NCBI RefSeq assembly: GCF_016744255.1
Contig: NZ_JADGES010000002.1
Location: forward strand, 1 to 64,000
Direction of reading: 5' to 3'
Length of the DNA: 64,000 bases
Source of the DNA: Maribacter sp.
GTDB taxonomy: Bacteria; Bacteroidota; Bacteroidia; Flavobacteriales; Flavobacteriaceae
The stretch's first letter is position 1; every line of letters begins with the position of its first letter. The notes beneath the pieces were generated by a model that was not told the origin of the DNA, made no database searches, and was given only the letters and a program-made list of their open reading frames with translations. A program made the translations under genes and the position numbers. Shown here in pieces: positions 18,056 to 26,885 of the stretch.

Positions 18056-19198
18056 TTATACTTTTTTGAAAATTGCGGCAGTATTACAACCCCCAAAACC
18101 AGAAGCCGTTTTTAGAAAAATATTAAGATTTTTTTTGGTGGCTTTTTTTATAATGTTTAGTGGTTTACTAACTCCTATTTCGTCAAAACCTAAGGAAGCA
18201 AAAAGCATGTTCTGATGTACAGAATGCATACCGACTATAGTTTCTAATAAGCCCGATGCGCCTAGAGTATGCCCAAAATAACCTTTGAGGCTGTTGAGCG
18301 GTATTTTGCTCATCTTTAGCCTATTAAACGCTATAGCTTCCATTTCATCATTAAAAATGGTTGCTGTTCCATGAGCAGAAATATAGTCGATATCCGAAGG
18401 GAGAATATCTGCTTCCTTTAGCGCCGAATTTACACTCCGAACTAAACCTTCGCCAGTTCTTGATGGTCCTGAAATATGATTAGCATCATTTGCAGTGCCA
18501 TCTCCTAAAATTTCTACAGCTTCTTCTGCTAGGTTAGCACTTGCTTTAGTAACCAAAATACTAGCAATAACCTCCCCAATATTAATCCCTGTTCTACTTT
18601 TGCTAAATGGTTTACATGGCTCGGTACTCATGGCTTGAAAAGAATTGAAGCCAGAAAGAATAAACTTGGTAACCAAATCGCCGCTTACAATGAAAACATC
18701 ATCAAATAAATCTTGATTTATCAATCTTTTAGCTACTGATGTAGCTAAAACGCCAGAAACACAAGCATTAGATAAAACCAAAGGCTCCATTGAAAATCCA
18801 AAAAAATTCTTAATTGCCTTACCCAATTCGGATAAGTATGCTTTCTCTTCTTTAAACGGAGAGTCTAATTCTAAAGCGTCAATATTTCCTTTGGTTGTAG
18901 AAACAATTAATCCCGACCGATTTGTAATTACAGAATTGCTAGCCACAATGACTTTACTTAAAGAAAGTATCATCATCTGCTCTAGAGCAGTAAATTCTTT
19001 TTTTGTCTTTAAACTTTTAAATTCTTCAACCAAATCTCTTTTATCCACCATGGAAGAATAAAAAGGTTTCGGCATTAAATTTTCTTCCTCTACTAGTTTT
19101 AAACTTGAAATCTCATTCTTAATTTTTTCAACAGCACTGCTGCTATTAAAACCATAGGAAGAAATTATATTATTATGTGAAAGGTAAATTCTACTCAT
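18056..19198 (-). CDS. Beta-ketoacyl-ACP synthase (divergent, intact active site)
   Basis: This 380-residue ketosynthase is divergent in its N-terminal half but keeps Cys146 (NACVSGV), His276 (SAHGTAT) and His310 (FGHTLGASG). The loop after the first histidine reads IFNDEMEA, with the family's ND pair kept. It is the third ketosynthase-fold gene of the left half of the cluster and overlaps the thioesterase gene by 8 bases. Homologous extra ketosynthases in aryl polyene clusters are thought to act in starter or early extension steps. The step used here is not shown by sequence. Confidence 0.85.
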   Translation of the reverse strand: MSRIYLSHNNIISSYGFNSSSAVEKIKNEISSLKLVEEENLMPKPFYSSMVDKRDLVEEFKSLKTKKEFTALEQMMILSLSKVIVASNSVITNRSGLIVSTTKGNIDALELDSPFKEEKAYLSELGKAIKNFFGFSMEPLVLSNACVSGVLATSVAKRLINQDLFDDVFIVSGDLVTKFILSGFNSFQAMSTEPCKPFSKSRTGINIGEVIASILVTKASANLAEEAVEILGDGTANDANHISGPSRTGEGLVRSVNSALKEADILPSDIDYISAHGTATIFNDEMEAIAFNRLKMSKIPLNSLKGYFGHTLGASGLLETIVGMHSVHQNMLFASLGFDEIGVSKPLNIIKKATKKNLNIFLKTASGFGGCNTAAIFKKV

Positions 19199-19640
19199 CT
19201 AACAAACCTACTTTTCTTTTCCACTTCATAAAAAAATCTGGAATTGTTAATGATAGTTCACCTCCTAATTCTACAAAAACCTGAACCGTTTCTCCTCTAC
19301 AAACAATTTCTCCTGCTGGGTTAAATATTTCATACTTAAACATCATTTTAGCTGCTGGAGAATCTACATACGTTGTTTTAACCGTAGCAACATCTCCATA
19401 ACGCAATGGTAATTTATGTTCGCTGCTAGATTTTACTATTGGCGTTGAAAAATTATAATCTTTCTGATCTAAATAAGAAATACCATGGTGTCTTCCAAAA
19501 GCCTCTCTTCCATCTTCAAAATACTGTATATAATTACCATGCCATACAATCCCTAAAGGGTCCGTTTCTACAAAACGTACACGAATTTCGCTAGTAAAGT
19601 GAATTTCTTTAGAAGGTTTAGACGGCATTTTTTTTCTCAT
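19191..19640 (-). CDS. 4HBT-type acyl-CoA/ACP thioesterase
   Basis: A 149-residue hotdog thioesterase with the 4-hydroxybenzoyl-CoA thioesterase signature VETDPLGIVWHGNYIQYFE, Asp and His as expected for catalysis. It overlaps the permease gene by up to 23 bases; Met5 (19628) is an alternative start. In aryl polyene clusters a similar small thioesterase is present, and its likely task is release or editing of acyl chains from ACP. It could release the polyene acid before esterification or remove stalled chains. Confidence 0.85.
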   Translation of the reverse strand: MRKKMPSKPSKEIHFTSEIRVRFVETDPLGIVWHGNYIQYFEDGREAFGRHHGISYLDQKDYNFSTPIVKSSSEHKLPLRYGDVATVKTTYVDSPAAKMMFKYEIFNPAGEIVCRGETVQVFVELGGELSLTIPDFFMKWKRKVGLLDE

Positions 19641-20886
19641 TATAAAGTATAGCTATCGTTGTGGTGATTATAAAAAATAAAAACAAGAGTGTAATTTCTG
19701 GAATAATTTCAACAAAACCTACATTTCTTAAAAAAACGTCATAAAATGCATTTAAACCCCAATTCATTGGGGATACATTGGAGAGAACTTGCATAAAATT
19801 GGGCATTGCAAAAACAGGAACCCAAACTCCGCCTAATGCCGCAAGAATAACCACCAAAGTGGCTCCAAAAGGAGCAGATTGCTCATGTGTTTTAAAAACT
19901 GTCCCAAGCAAAAGGCCTAAACCAATTGCTGCAAGACCTGCAAAAGAAGCCACAACTAATAGCATTGGGAGTTTTCCTGTAACATCAATTTCTGGAAGAG
20001 ATATAATAGGAAATAAATACAGCCCCACCAATAGCATAAGTATAAACTGAGTTAAACAAACCCCTAAATATACTATTGTCTTACCTCCTAACACTGTAGC
20101 GTAAGAAACAGGATTTGTTCGTAACCGAACAAAAGTACCTTGTGACTTTTCCTTTACCATGTTAATTGAAAGAGGAAGTATAATAAAGAAAATAGCAAAT
20201 AGTGCCCATGCCGGAATGTTATGCTGACTAGCATTAGGTATTGCATTTTGCGCACTCTCTGGAACTATTTCTTTAAACGAAATAAAACTATCGGTAGCGA
20301 AAATTGGCTCCTCACTAGACTCCTCTGTTAATTGCGCTTCAAAGGCCTTGTATATACTTTGAATTTCTATACCAGAAATTACTTTATCAATCCCATTTTT
20401 AACAGAACTCTTAAAGGATTGCTGCGTAGCGGGGTCAAAATAAAGCCTAACCTCTTTCTTTTTAACAGCCTTTGGAACATTAGAATCTAATTCTTCTTCC
20501 AGCCCAAATTTTGCCAGAATGCCATCTACATTTTCGGTTACTTTTAATTCTAAATCCAAGGATAAATTCTCTGGAATGACAATTGCTAATTGATAAACGC
20601 CCTTAAAAACTAGCTCCTTAGCCTCTTGTTCTGAAGATTTTTTTATAACCTCAAAAGCATTCGTACTAGTAAGTCCATTATTTATCTGTTCCGAAACGCT
20701 TCCCTGATCATTATCAACAAGAAGAATAGGGATTTTTGAATCCTTAAGTGTTTTAAATGTGTTATTTTGAATTAGAGTAATTGTTATTAACAAGACTAAC
20801 GGCATAATAAAAAGAATAGCCAAGCCCCCTATATCTCTTATAAGAAGTAAGAATTCTTTGTATGTTGAAACCCAAAGTTTATACAT
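19618..20886 (-). CDS. ABC-2 type transporter permease
   Basis: This 422-residue permease begins with a membrane segment (LAILFIMPLVLLITITLI), has a large extracytoplasmic domain (about residues 45-220), and ends with five further membrane segments, including the ABC-2 signature region (INMVKEKSQGTFVRLRTNP). The layout matches the YhiH/YbhR-type ABC-2 exporters. Its ATPase is encoded directly upstream with an 8-base overlap. The pair probably exports a pathway intermediate, lipid or the pigment out of the inner membrane. Confidence 0.9.
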   Translation of the reverse strand: MYKLWVSTYKEFLLLIRDIGGLAILFIMPLVLLITITLIQNNTFKTLKDSKIPILLVDNDQGSVSEQINNGLTSTNAFEVIKKSSEQEAKELVFKGVYQLAIVIPENLSLDLELKVTENVDGILAKFGLEEELDSNVPKAVKKKEVRLYFDPATQQSFKSSVKNGIDKVISGIEIQSIYKAFEAQLTEESSEEPIFATDSFISFKEIVPESAQNAIPNASQHNIPAWALFAIFFIILPLSINMVKEKSQGTFVRLRTNPVSYATVLGGKTIVYLGVCLTQFILMLLVGLYLFPIISLPEIDVTGKLPMLLVVASFAGLAAIGLGLLLGTVFKTHEQSAPFGATLVVILAALGGVWVPVFAMPNFMQVLSNVSPMNWGLNAFYDVFLRNVGFVEIIPEITLLFLFFIITTTIAILYNEKKNAV

Positions 20887-21622
20887 AATCCCTAAGTTCT
20901 TTTCCTGTCTGTGCTATAAAAACTTCCTCTAAATTACGAGCGCCGTCTTGTTGCAAAATTAATTCTGAAGGCCTCCCTTTACAAACAAGTTTTCCGTGAT
21001 CTATAATACCTACTCTGGTGCAAAAATGCTCGGCTTCATTCAAATGATGCGATGTATATATTATAGTTGTACCGTTTGCATTTAATTGTTTTAGATGGTT
21101 TATTATGACGTTCTTAGATTGCACGTCTACTCCTACAGTGGGTTCGTCTAGAAATAAATATTTTGGCTCGTGTAGAATACTCCCTATTAGATTAACTCTT
21201 CTTTTCATTCCTCCAGAAAAATGAAGAATTTTTTTATCTAAAAAATCCGTAAGACCTAAAATCTCTATATGCTTCTTTATTAAAGATTTAAGCTTACTTC
21301 CTTTAAGCCCATACATACTTCCCAAATAAAGAAGATTTTCATAAGCGGTTAACGAAGGGTATAAAGCATATTCTTGGGGAACAATACCTATAATTTGCTT
21401 CAGCTTATTTTTATCTTTCTTATACGTAAGTTCATTTATTGAAAAAGAGCCTTCTGTAGGCTTAATTAAAGAACTAAGCATAGAAATTAAAGTGGTTTTA
21501 CCCGCTCCATTAGGCCCTAGAAGTCCAAAAATTTCTTGATCATCTATAACCAAATCTATATTCGATACTGCGTAATTTTCAGCGCCTTTATATTTCTTAG
21601 ACAATTGATTAATGGTTATCAT
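20879..21622 (-). CDS. ABC transporter ATP-binding protein
   Basis: This 247-residue ATPase has a full motif set: Walker A (GPNGAGKTT, near residue 36), Q-loop (VPQEYALYP), signature (FSGGMKRRVNL, near 138), Walker B (LFLDEP, near 157) and H-loop (TSHHLNEAEHF). It belongs to the group paired with ABC-2 permeases, and the permease gene follows with an 8-base overlap. Unlike the ATPase remnant at the left edge of the window, nothing is missing. Confidence 0.9.
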   Translation of the reverse strand: MITINQLSKKYKGAENYAVSNIDLVIDDQEIFGLLGPNGAGKTTLISMLSSLIKPTEGSFSINELTYKKDKNKLKQIIGIVPQEYALYPSLTAYENLLYLGSMYGLKGSKLKSLIKKHIEILGLTDFLDKKILHFSGGMKRRVNLIGSILHEPKYLFLDEPTVGVDVQSKNVIINHLKQLNANGTTIIYTSHHLNEAEHFCTRVGIIDHGKLVCKGRPSELILQQDGARNLEEVFIAQTGKELRDYV

Positions 21623-21634
21623 GCTTCAACTTAA

Positions 21635-22630
21635 TTAGACAGCTTTCTTTAATTTTTTAAAAAAGGCTTCTTCTTTATCTGCAATTGCCGCCAATTGATC
21701 TGCCACTTTGTTGTAACCATCCTCAGTAGCACTACGATTTTTATATATTCGCGATGCATCTACGGCAAAATCGCGCCATAAATCTCCAATTTGTGTAATT
21801 TCCTTTGATAAGACTATTAGCTCATCGTTATTTAATATTTTACTAGCTTCCTGTAAAAAAGCACCATAAATATATCTAAAACCACCTCCGCCAGTGCCAA
21901 TTTCTTCTTGCATACGAACAATCTGACCAAGATAATGATTGGCGGTTTTAACCCCTTTTTTAATTGGCCACTTACGAATTAATTTGGCTATTTTACGAAT
22001 AGCTTTTACGCCAACGAGTGGAATAGGAGCTGTCATATCTTTACAGGTATGTTTAATCCCTTTTACTATCGCTCTTTTTAATTCTAACTCTTCTGGAAAT
22101 TCAACAGGGTAATATATATGGCCCTTAGGAGCAAACGCTCCTTTAGCAAAACGAACTTTTTCTAATTCTTTTTCTGTTAATGAGGTAACATCTTCCATAA
22201 CAGGATCACTTATTAAATAAGCTCCCTCTTTTTTCCCATAGACAACCATGTTATGGGCATTAAAATGAAAACGATATTCTTCTGGAAAATACCCTAAATT
22301 ATATACCCCAACCTGCAAACCAACGGGGTTATTATTTTTTAAATTTTCATCTAATCTAGCTTGCGCCTTCTCTGGACTACTAAACTTCTCTCTTTTCACT
22401 TTTACACCAACACGTTTCGCAAAACGATTAAAAATAACCCCAGGCATTACTCTATAAGTAACTACTGGTGCATGGTTTACTTTTAAAAAAGGGAGATAAC
22501 TAAAAAGTAAGCCAGAGCCTATGCCAAAAACCATAGGTTCACTTATCTCAAAACCATTAAAGCGCATTAGGTTTGATACTACTCCGTTTTCACAATGAGC
22601 AGATTGTTTATGAGTAAAATTTACTTCCAT
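21635..22630 (-). CDS. BtrH-like papain-fold acyltransferase candidate
   Basis: This 331-residue protein resembles the BtrH N-terminal domain family followed by the DUF4872 region. Near the start it has HCENG with Cys13, and later NAHNMVVYG (His126) and ISDPV (Asp142), which together give a Cys-His-Asp triad in the order seen in papain-like C39 peptidase folds. BtrH itself moves an acyl group from an acyl carrier protein onto an aminoglycoside in butirosin synthesis. Here the analogous job would be to move the aryl-polyene acyl group from ACP to the hydroxyl of the dialkylresorcinol, making the flexirubin ester. This role is inference; the family assignment is fairly secure. Confidence 0.75.
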   Translation of the reverse strand: MEVNFTHKQSAHCENGVVSNLMRFNGFEISEPMVFGIGSGLLFSYLPFLKVNHAPVVTYRVMPGVIFNRFAKRVGVKVKREKFSSPEKAQARLDENLKNNNPVGLQVGVYNLGYFPEEYRFHFNAHNMVVYGKKEGAYLISDPVMEDVTSLTEKELEKVRFAKGAFAPKGHIYYPVEFPEELELKRAIVKGIKHTCKDMTAPIPLVGVKAIRKIAKLIRKWPIKKGVKTANHYLGQIVRMQEEIGTGGGGFRYIYGAFLQEASKILNNDELIVLSKEITQIGDLWRDFAVDASRIYKNRSATEDGYNKVADQLAAIADKEEAFFKKLKKAV

Positions 22631-22635
22631 GGATT

Positions 22636-23037
22636 TTATTTATCAATATGCCTTAATTGTTCTACAGAAACATCAAAAACATCCGCATATTTTTGAATAG
22701 TTTTTGCATTTAATTTTTTAAAAACAGAAGGTTTAAAATGTCTCTTAACTCGCCATGTCCATATACCTACATAACTCGCTAAAATACCTATATCCATTTT
22801 ATGAAGTTCCATGTAGTATTCTATAGGACTTGTACTATTATTTAAAACTTTTTGCCTGGCAATTTCTGTTCTTTCTTCAATATCCTTTATGGCGTTATCC
22901 AACGCAATTGTTTTGGGGCTCCATCCTGTACTTAACTCTGTAGTATATTCCCCGTTTTCATCCACAGCATAATACATATCCTTAATATTAGCTGTCTCTA
23001 GATTACTCTTATCCTGAGGCACTTCGTTTTTCTTCAT
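22636..23037 (-). CDS. Small protein with XRE-like helix-turn-helix region
   Basis: The first 70 residues of this 133-residue protein are acidic and without recognised motif. The C-terminal part (about residues 77-131) has the rhythm of an XRE-type helix-turn-helix: MDIGILASYVGIW, then KRHFKPSVFKKL, then TIQKYADVFDVSVEQL. It is packed between the BtrH-like gene (5-base gap) and a hotdog gene (2-base gap). It could be a pathway regulator acting on DNA or a protein-binding module of the enzyme complex. I do not recognise a named family for the whole protein. Confidence 0.65.
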   Translation of the reverse strand: MKKNEVPQDKSNLETANIKDMYYAVDENGEYTTELSTGWSPKTIALDNAIKDIEERTEIARQKVLNNSTSPIEYYMELHKMDIGILASYVGIWTWRVKRHFKPSVFKKLNAKTIQKYADVFDVSVEQLRHIDK

Positions 23038-23039
23038 CT

Positions 23040-23489
23040 CTATATTTCGTGAATTAGAAAGTTAAGAGTACAAGCTACAATTAATTCATCATTATTAAAA
23101 ATAGCACCTTCAATGGTGCAAATACTAACTCCTTCGGTATCGAATCGGGAAACTAATTTGGTTTTTGTAACAATTACATCTCCAACTTTTGGAAGTTTCT
23201 CTATAGTTACTTTTTTTATAGCACTTATGTAGCCTGTAATATTATTACTATTACCTTCTAAATCCCCTTTTTCAAAAAAACTTTGACCTACAACCGCTGA
23301 ACTAACCTGTGCAGCATTCTCAATAAGACCGGGCTCTTGCAACCAACTATCTTTTACAAAAACACAATCGTTAGTTATATGAAATTCTCCTGTTGCCGAA
23401 GTATCGTCTATAGAAGTAATATAGGACACCATGAGCATTGGGTCCCTATGAGGTAGAAAGTTTTTAATCCCAATCTTCTTCTTGCTCAA
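23040..23489 (-). CDS. Hotdog dehydratase-like protein, catalytic His replaced
   Basis: A 149-residue hotdog protein with FLPHRDPMLMVSYI at its start, as in FabZ (PHRxPFLLVD). The core helix reads WLQEPGLIENAAQ, keeping the acid (Glu57), but the HFPG histidine of FabZ is replaced, the aligned stretch reading DSWLQEPG. It is followed by a second hotdog gene of the same type 7 bases upstream in the run (23497-23934). Together they could form a heterodimer with the FabZ-like protein at 10834, which has His but no Glu. A role in dehydration of 3-hydroxyacyl-ACP during polyene extension is likely. Confidence 0.75.
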   Translation of the reverse strand: MSKKKIGIKNFLPHRDPMLMVSYITSIDDTSATGEFHITNDCVFVKDSWLQEPGLIENAAQVSSAVVGQSFFEKGDLEGNSNNITGYISAIKKVTIEKLPKVGDVIVTKTKLVSRFDTEGVSICTIEGAIFNNDELIVACTLNFLIHEI

Positions 23490-23496
23490 TTATTTT

Positions 23497-23934
23497 TTAT
23501 TTAGCTAATACGGTTTTCATTTCACTAGTTGCGACTATTTTTCCTTCGCACTGAACCTCTACTTTGACCAATGTTACGCCCATTATATCATGTAAAATTA
23601 CAACTGTTGTTTTAAGTTCACTATGTACTTTTGGAAGGTTAAAAATTTCGGCTTTTTTTATAGAACCAATATAACCAGTAGGAGCCTCTTTATTTTTAAG
23701 AAAATAAGAATATCCAGTGTGCAAAGCAACTGTCTGAGCCATATTTTCTATTAACCCAGGACCTTGAAAATAATTATTATCCGTGAATAAATCATTAGGT
23801 TTAATAGCAAAACCAGAAACTATTTTTTCATTGGAAAAATAAAACAACTTATCGACCATTACAAATGGCCATTTTTGCGGAATTAAGTTTTGAATAAAAC
23901 TTTCATCTGTAATTGGCTGCTCTACTAAATTCAT
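23497..23934 (-). CDS. Second hotdog dehydratase-like protein, catalytic His replaced
   Basis: This 145-residue hotdog protein has LIPQKWPFVMVDKLFYF near its start and NYFQGPGLIENMAQ in the core helix, keeping Glu63 but with Tyr55 at the place of the usual HFPG histidine. It shares this layout with the neighbour at 23040 (PGLIEN in both), so the two look like paralogues. It ends one base before the DarB-type gene. I expect it to act with other hotdog subunits as an ACP dehydratase. Similar proteins are often given unrelated names in databases, so labels should be read with care. Confidence 0.75.
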   Translation of the reverse strand: MNLVEQPITDESFIQNLIPQKWPFVMVDKLFYFSNEKIVSGFAIKPNDLFTDNNYFQGPGLIENMAQTVALHTGYSYFLKNKEAPTGYIGSIKKAEIFNLPKVHSELKTTVVILHDIMGVTLVKVEVQCEGKIVATSEMKTVLAK

Positions 23935-25068
23935 TTAGCATACAGTTAAATAAGCATACGTATATGAAAAACGAGCGCTCTCTGGAACATGAAGAAGTAT
24001 TCTATCTCCTTTTTTAAGCTTTCCAGAAACAACTAACTCTTCTAACATTACATATATAGAAGCCGCTCCTACATTACCTACACTCTCCAAATTTAAGAAC
24101 CATTTTTCCCATGGTATTTCTACCCCTTGAAGTTTCAGCTCGTCATATAATCCTTGCTTAAAATAATAAGACGAAATATGAGGTAAATAGTAATCTACAT
24201 CATCGGGGCCAATATTATGTTTTTCAAAAGCTTGTTTTAAACTATCTACCCCTTTTACTAAGATATTTTCACCTAGTAATCGGGTATCTTGTTTCATGGC
24301 GAATAAAGATATTTTACCCCATTCTTTAGCTGGAAATTCGCTCCATGGCTTTAGATTGCCATCTTCTAGCTTATCTGCTCCAGCATACATACACGCTTCT
24401 ATTTCATGTGCATAAGAGTAACCTTCCATCCATTCAACTTTCAATGGAGTATTTCCTTTAGGCTCACTTTCTAACAATACCGCGCCAGCACCATCTGACA
24501 ACATCCATCTTAAAAAATCTTTATTAAAAGCCAAAATAGGGCTATCTTCTAATTCTTTAAGTTGGTTTATTTCATCTTCAAAAACATCTGCACGCATCCA
24601 GCTAGAAGTTCTTTCTGAACCAGCACAAACAGCATTTTCTACTTGACCAGTTTTTATAGAAAGAAAGCCAAACTTTAAAGCATTCATTCCTGAGCAGCAA
24701 GCGCCAGAAGGAGAATTAATCTCCATATTACCATTCTTTAAAAAACCATGTACCATAGCTGTATGAGAAGGCAAAATTTGATCAGGACTAGATGTACCAC
24801 AAGATAACAACTGAATGTCTTTTGTGGTAAAATTAGCATCACATAAATTTTCCACAGCCTCTTTTGTTAGCTGCGCATTATTATGTGTTATCTGTCCTTC
24901 TTCATTAATGGCGTAATATCTAGTTTTAATTTTATTATTTCGCAAAACAATACGCCTTGCTTTTGATGTTTTTCCACCAATCATCCCAAGCTTTTCTTCC
25001 ATTTGATCATTGTCAACTGGTTTATTGGGTAAAAATTTAGATATTCTTGTTATATATACTTCTTTCAT
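23935..25068 (-). CDS. darB: DarB-type ketosynthase (StlD/DarB family)
   Basis: This 377-residue KAS III-type enzyme has the triad Cys125 (GACCSGMNA), His297 (YLPHISSYY) and Asn332 (ESVGNVGAAS). DarB condenses two fatty acyl-derived units into the cyclic precursor of a dialkylresorcinol. The neighbouring DarA homologue, directly upstream with a 4-base overlap, makes the assignment firm, since darA and darB occur as a pair. The product would be the alkylresorcinol half of a flexirubin. Confidence 0.92.
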   Translation of the reverse strand: MKEVYITRISKFLPNKPVDNDQMEEKLGMIGGKTSKARRIVLRNNKIKTRYYAINEEGQITHNNAQLTKEAVENLCDANFTTKDIQLLSCGTSSPDQILPSHTAMVHGFLKNGNMEINSPSGACCSGMNALKFGFLSIKTGQVENAVCAGSERTSSWMRADVFEDEINQLKELEDSPILAFNKDFLRWMLSDGAGAVLLESEPKGNTPLKVEWMEGYSYAHEIEACMYAGADKLEDGNLKPWSEFPAKEWGKISLFAMKQDTRLLGENILVKGVDSLKQAFEKHNIGPDDVDYYLPHISSYYFKQGLYDELKLQGVEIPWEKWFLNLESVGNVGAASIYVMLEELVVSGKLKKGDRILLHVPESARFSYTYAYLTVC

Positions 25069-25994
25069 GAATTTTCCTTTAAATAAACTGAAGAAAAATA
25101 TTCTCTTTCTCTCTTTCTTTTAAGGCTTGTAGGCAAATAAGTGAACAAAAATACAATAAAAACTATTGGCGCAATGACCCAAATTGCAAATAATAAGTAA
25201 TACTTAAAAGCTTTAATGGTTTTCAACCTTTTAGCCTCTCCTGGCTTGCCTTTTTTTATAATATGGTTTGCCCATTTAGAAAAGATAACATTCCCTCTCT
25301 TGTCCGTCATCACCAAATAAGGGTTTACAATAACACCTCCAAGTTTTATAAATGTTTCTTGTAAAGTTGAAAAATCATTTTTCAAAACAGCCTCTTTAAT
25401 TGGTGGCGCATATTTGTACGCTTCCGCAATATCTTTATCAGACACGCCTGGTTTTGGAAAAATACCTAGATAGCGATCTTTCTTACCCGAAAGCATCCAA
25501 TATTCAATGGTAACAACACTAATATGGTTAATATGTTTGTCTACAAATGCAAGATGCCCAACTAAATTAGCATCTGCATCTACCAAAAGTCTCTTTACTT
25601 TTTCCTGTGCCTGTAACCACATATTTCTACATGCAACAACAGTAACAACAGGCGTGTTGTTCAAAAGTTTTTTGGCTGCATTAGATTTTAAAAAAGAATT
25701 AATCGGTACGGAAGGTGTTAAAAACCAAACTTGATATCCTAAAATTACCAAATCATAATCTTTGTTTAAAATCTCTTCCGGAGGCGTCTCTACTTCTGAA
25801 GGTATTTGCAAAAAAGTCTCCGGAAAAACGTCATAAAAACTATCCTTTCCCCAAGGAAATTCAAAAGGTTTTATAGGCTTTATTTCATAATAGGTAACAT
25901 GGACACTTTCCTTAGAAATTGGTGCAACCATATTTTCGAGGATAGTTGTCAACTGCCCTGTCTGAGAATAATGTATAACTAGTACTTCTTTCAT
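25065..25994 (-). CDS. darA: Dialkylresorcinol-condensing enzyme DarA
   Basis: This 309-residue protein has an N-terminal flavodoxin-like fold: a phosphate-binding loop (HYSQTGQLTTI, residues 8-18) and WFLTPSVPINSFLKS. DarA acts with DarB to finish and aromatise the dialkylresorcinol ring. A hydrophobic segment at about residues 263-287, followed by a basic tail (KRKRERE), is predicted to anchor the C-terminus in the inner membrane. The gene overlaps darB by 4 bases and the acyltransferase gene by 4 bases. The family name is a clear recognition; the exact mechanism of the fold here is taken from the family. Confidence 0.9.
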   Translation of the reverse strand: MKEVLVIHYSQTGQLTTILENMVAPISKESVHVTYYEIKPIKPFEFPWGKDSFYDVFPETFLQIPSEVETPPEEILNKDYDLVILGYQVWFLTPSVPINSFLKSNAAKKLLNNTPVVTVVACRNMWLQAQEKVKRLLVDADANLVGHLAFVDKHINHISVVTIEYWMLSGKKDRYLGIFPKPGVSDKDIAEAYKYAPPIKEAVLKNDFSTLQETFIKLGGVIVNPYLVMTDKRGNVIFSKWANHIIKKGKPGEAKRLKTIKAFKYYLLFAIWVIAPIVFIVFLFTYLPTSLKRKREREYFSSVYLKENS

Positions 25995-26878
25995 TCTACT
26001 TCTTTAGGGTTCCAAAATTTAAAATAATTAAACCACTGCAATGGGTATTTCCCCAACATCCACTCCACACTCTCCGTATACTCCTGCAACAACCCTTGTG
26101 CATCTCTATTCTTAGCCTTAGCTCTTCTGGCATATAAATGATAGTGCTTATTCGTTTCTTTCATTACGTAAACAAAAAGGACAGGAACATTTAACCTAGA
26201 AGCCATTAAAAATGGCCCGGCAGGAAACTCTGCTTCTTCTCCTAATAATTTCTGTGTTAACGTTTTATTTCCTTCAAAATAACGATCCCCAGTAAAACAA
26301 ACTAAGCCTCCCTTATCTAATGCTGCTTTTATCTCAAAAATGTGTCTTAAATCTTCATTAACCAATATAAACTTGATCTTGGATTTTCTTGTAACACTTT
26401 CTAAATAAGATTTTATCTGTTCATGCTCACTATCTGTAGTTACAAGGTGAATCTGTGAGGCGTGATCTATTTCATCAAAAAAGAAATCTGCAATTTCAAA
26501 ATTACCTACATGGGCACTAATTAATATACCTCCTTGTTTTTTTCTTAGAAGATCTGTTATGTTCTCTTCGCCATTAAAGGCATACGTAAACTTATCTCTT
26601 AACCCACTAGAAATAGCTATCTTATCTATAATTGTTTGCCCAAAAACATAGGTGTTTTTAAGAATACTTCTTACGCTTTTTAGTTTGGAATATTTTAGAC
26701 GGTTTTTAAAATAATCGTAACTAGCAAGGGTTCCCTTTTTTGAAAAGAAAAAATAATAAAGAACAACAAAGTTTAATATAAAATATGCTGATGACAGCCC
26801 TAAGAACTTTATAAAAAAAACAAATATTTTATACCCTAAAACGGTTCCTTTAGATTTTCCCTCCCACTTTTTTGCCAT
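25991..26878 (-). CDS. LpxL/HtrB-like lysophospholipid-type acyltransferase
   Basis: This 295-residue protein has an N-terminal membrane segment (residues about 25-45) and the LpxL-type active motif HVGNFE (His123, Glu128) near ISAHVGNFEIADFF, then FPAGPFLMASRLNVP. It belongs to the lipid A late acyltransferase superfamily, which transfers acyl chains from ACP. Between an ACP gene and darA it is more likely to acylate a pathway intermediate than lipid A. It competes with the BtrH-like protein as candidate for the ester-forming step. Confidence 0.85.
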   Translation of the reverse strand: MAKKWEGKSKGTVLGYKIFVFFIKFLGLSSAYFILNFVVLYYFFFSKKGTLASYDYFKNRLKYSKLKSVRSILKNTYVFGQTIIDKIAISSGLRDKFTYAFNGEENITDLLRKKQGGILISAHVGNFEIADFFFDEIDHASQIHLVTTDSEHEQIKSYLESVTRKSKIKFILVNEDLRHIFEIKAALDKGGLVCFTGDRYFEGNKTLTQKLLGEEAEFPAGPFLMASRLNVPVLFVYVMKETNKHYHLYARRAKAKNRDAQGLLQEYTESVEWMLGKYPLQWFNYFKFWNPKEVE

Positions 26879-26885
26879 TGCAAGG

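Noticed and set aside
25991..26878. Lipid A late acyltransferase (LpxL) as true role
   Set aside because: Motif matches the superfamily, but the place between an ACP and darA favours a pathway role.
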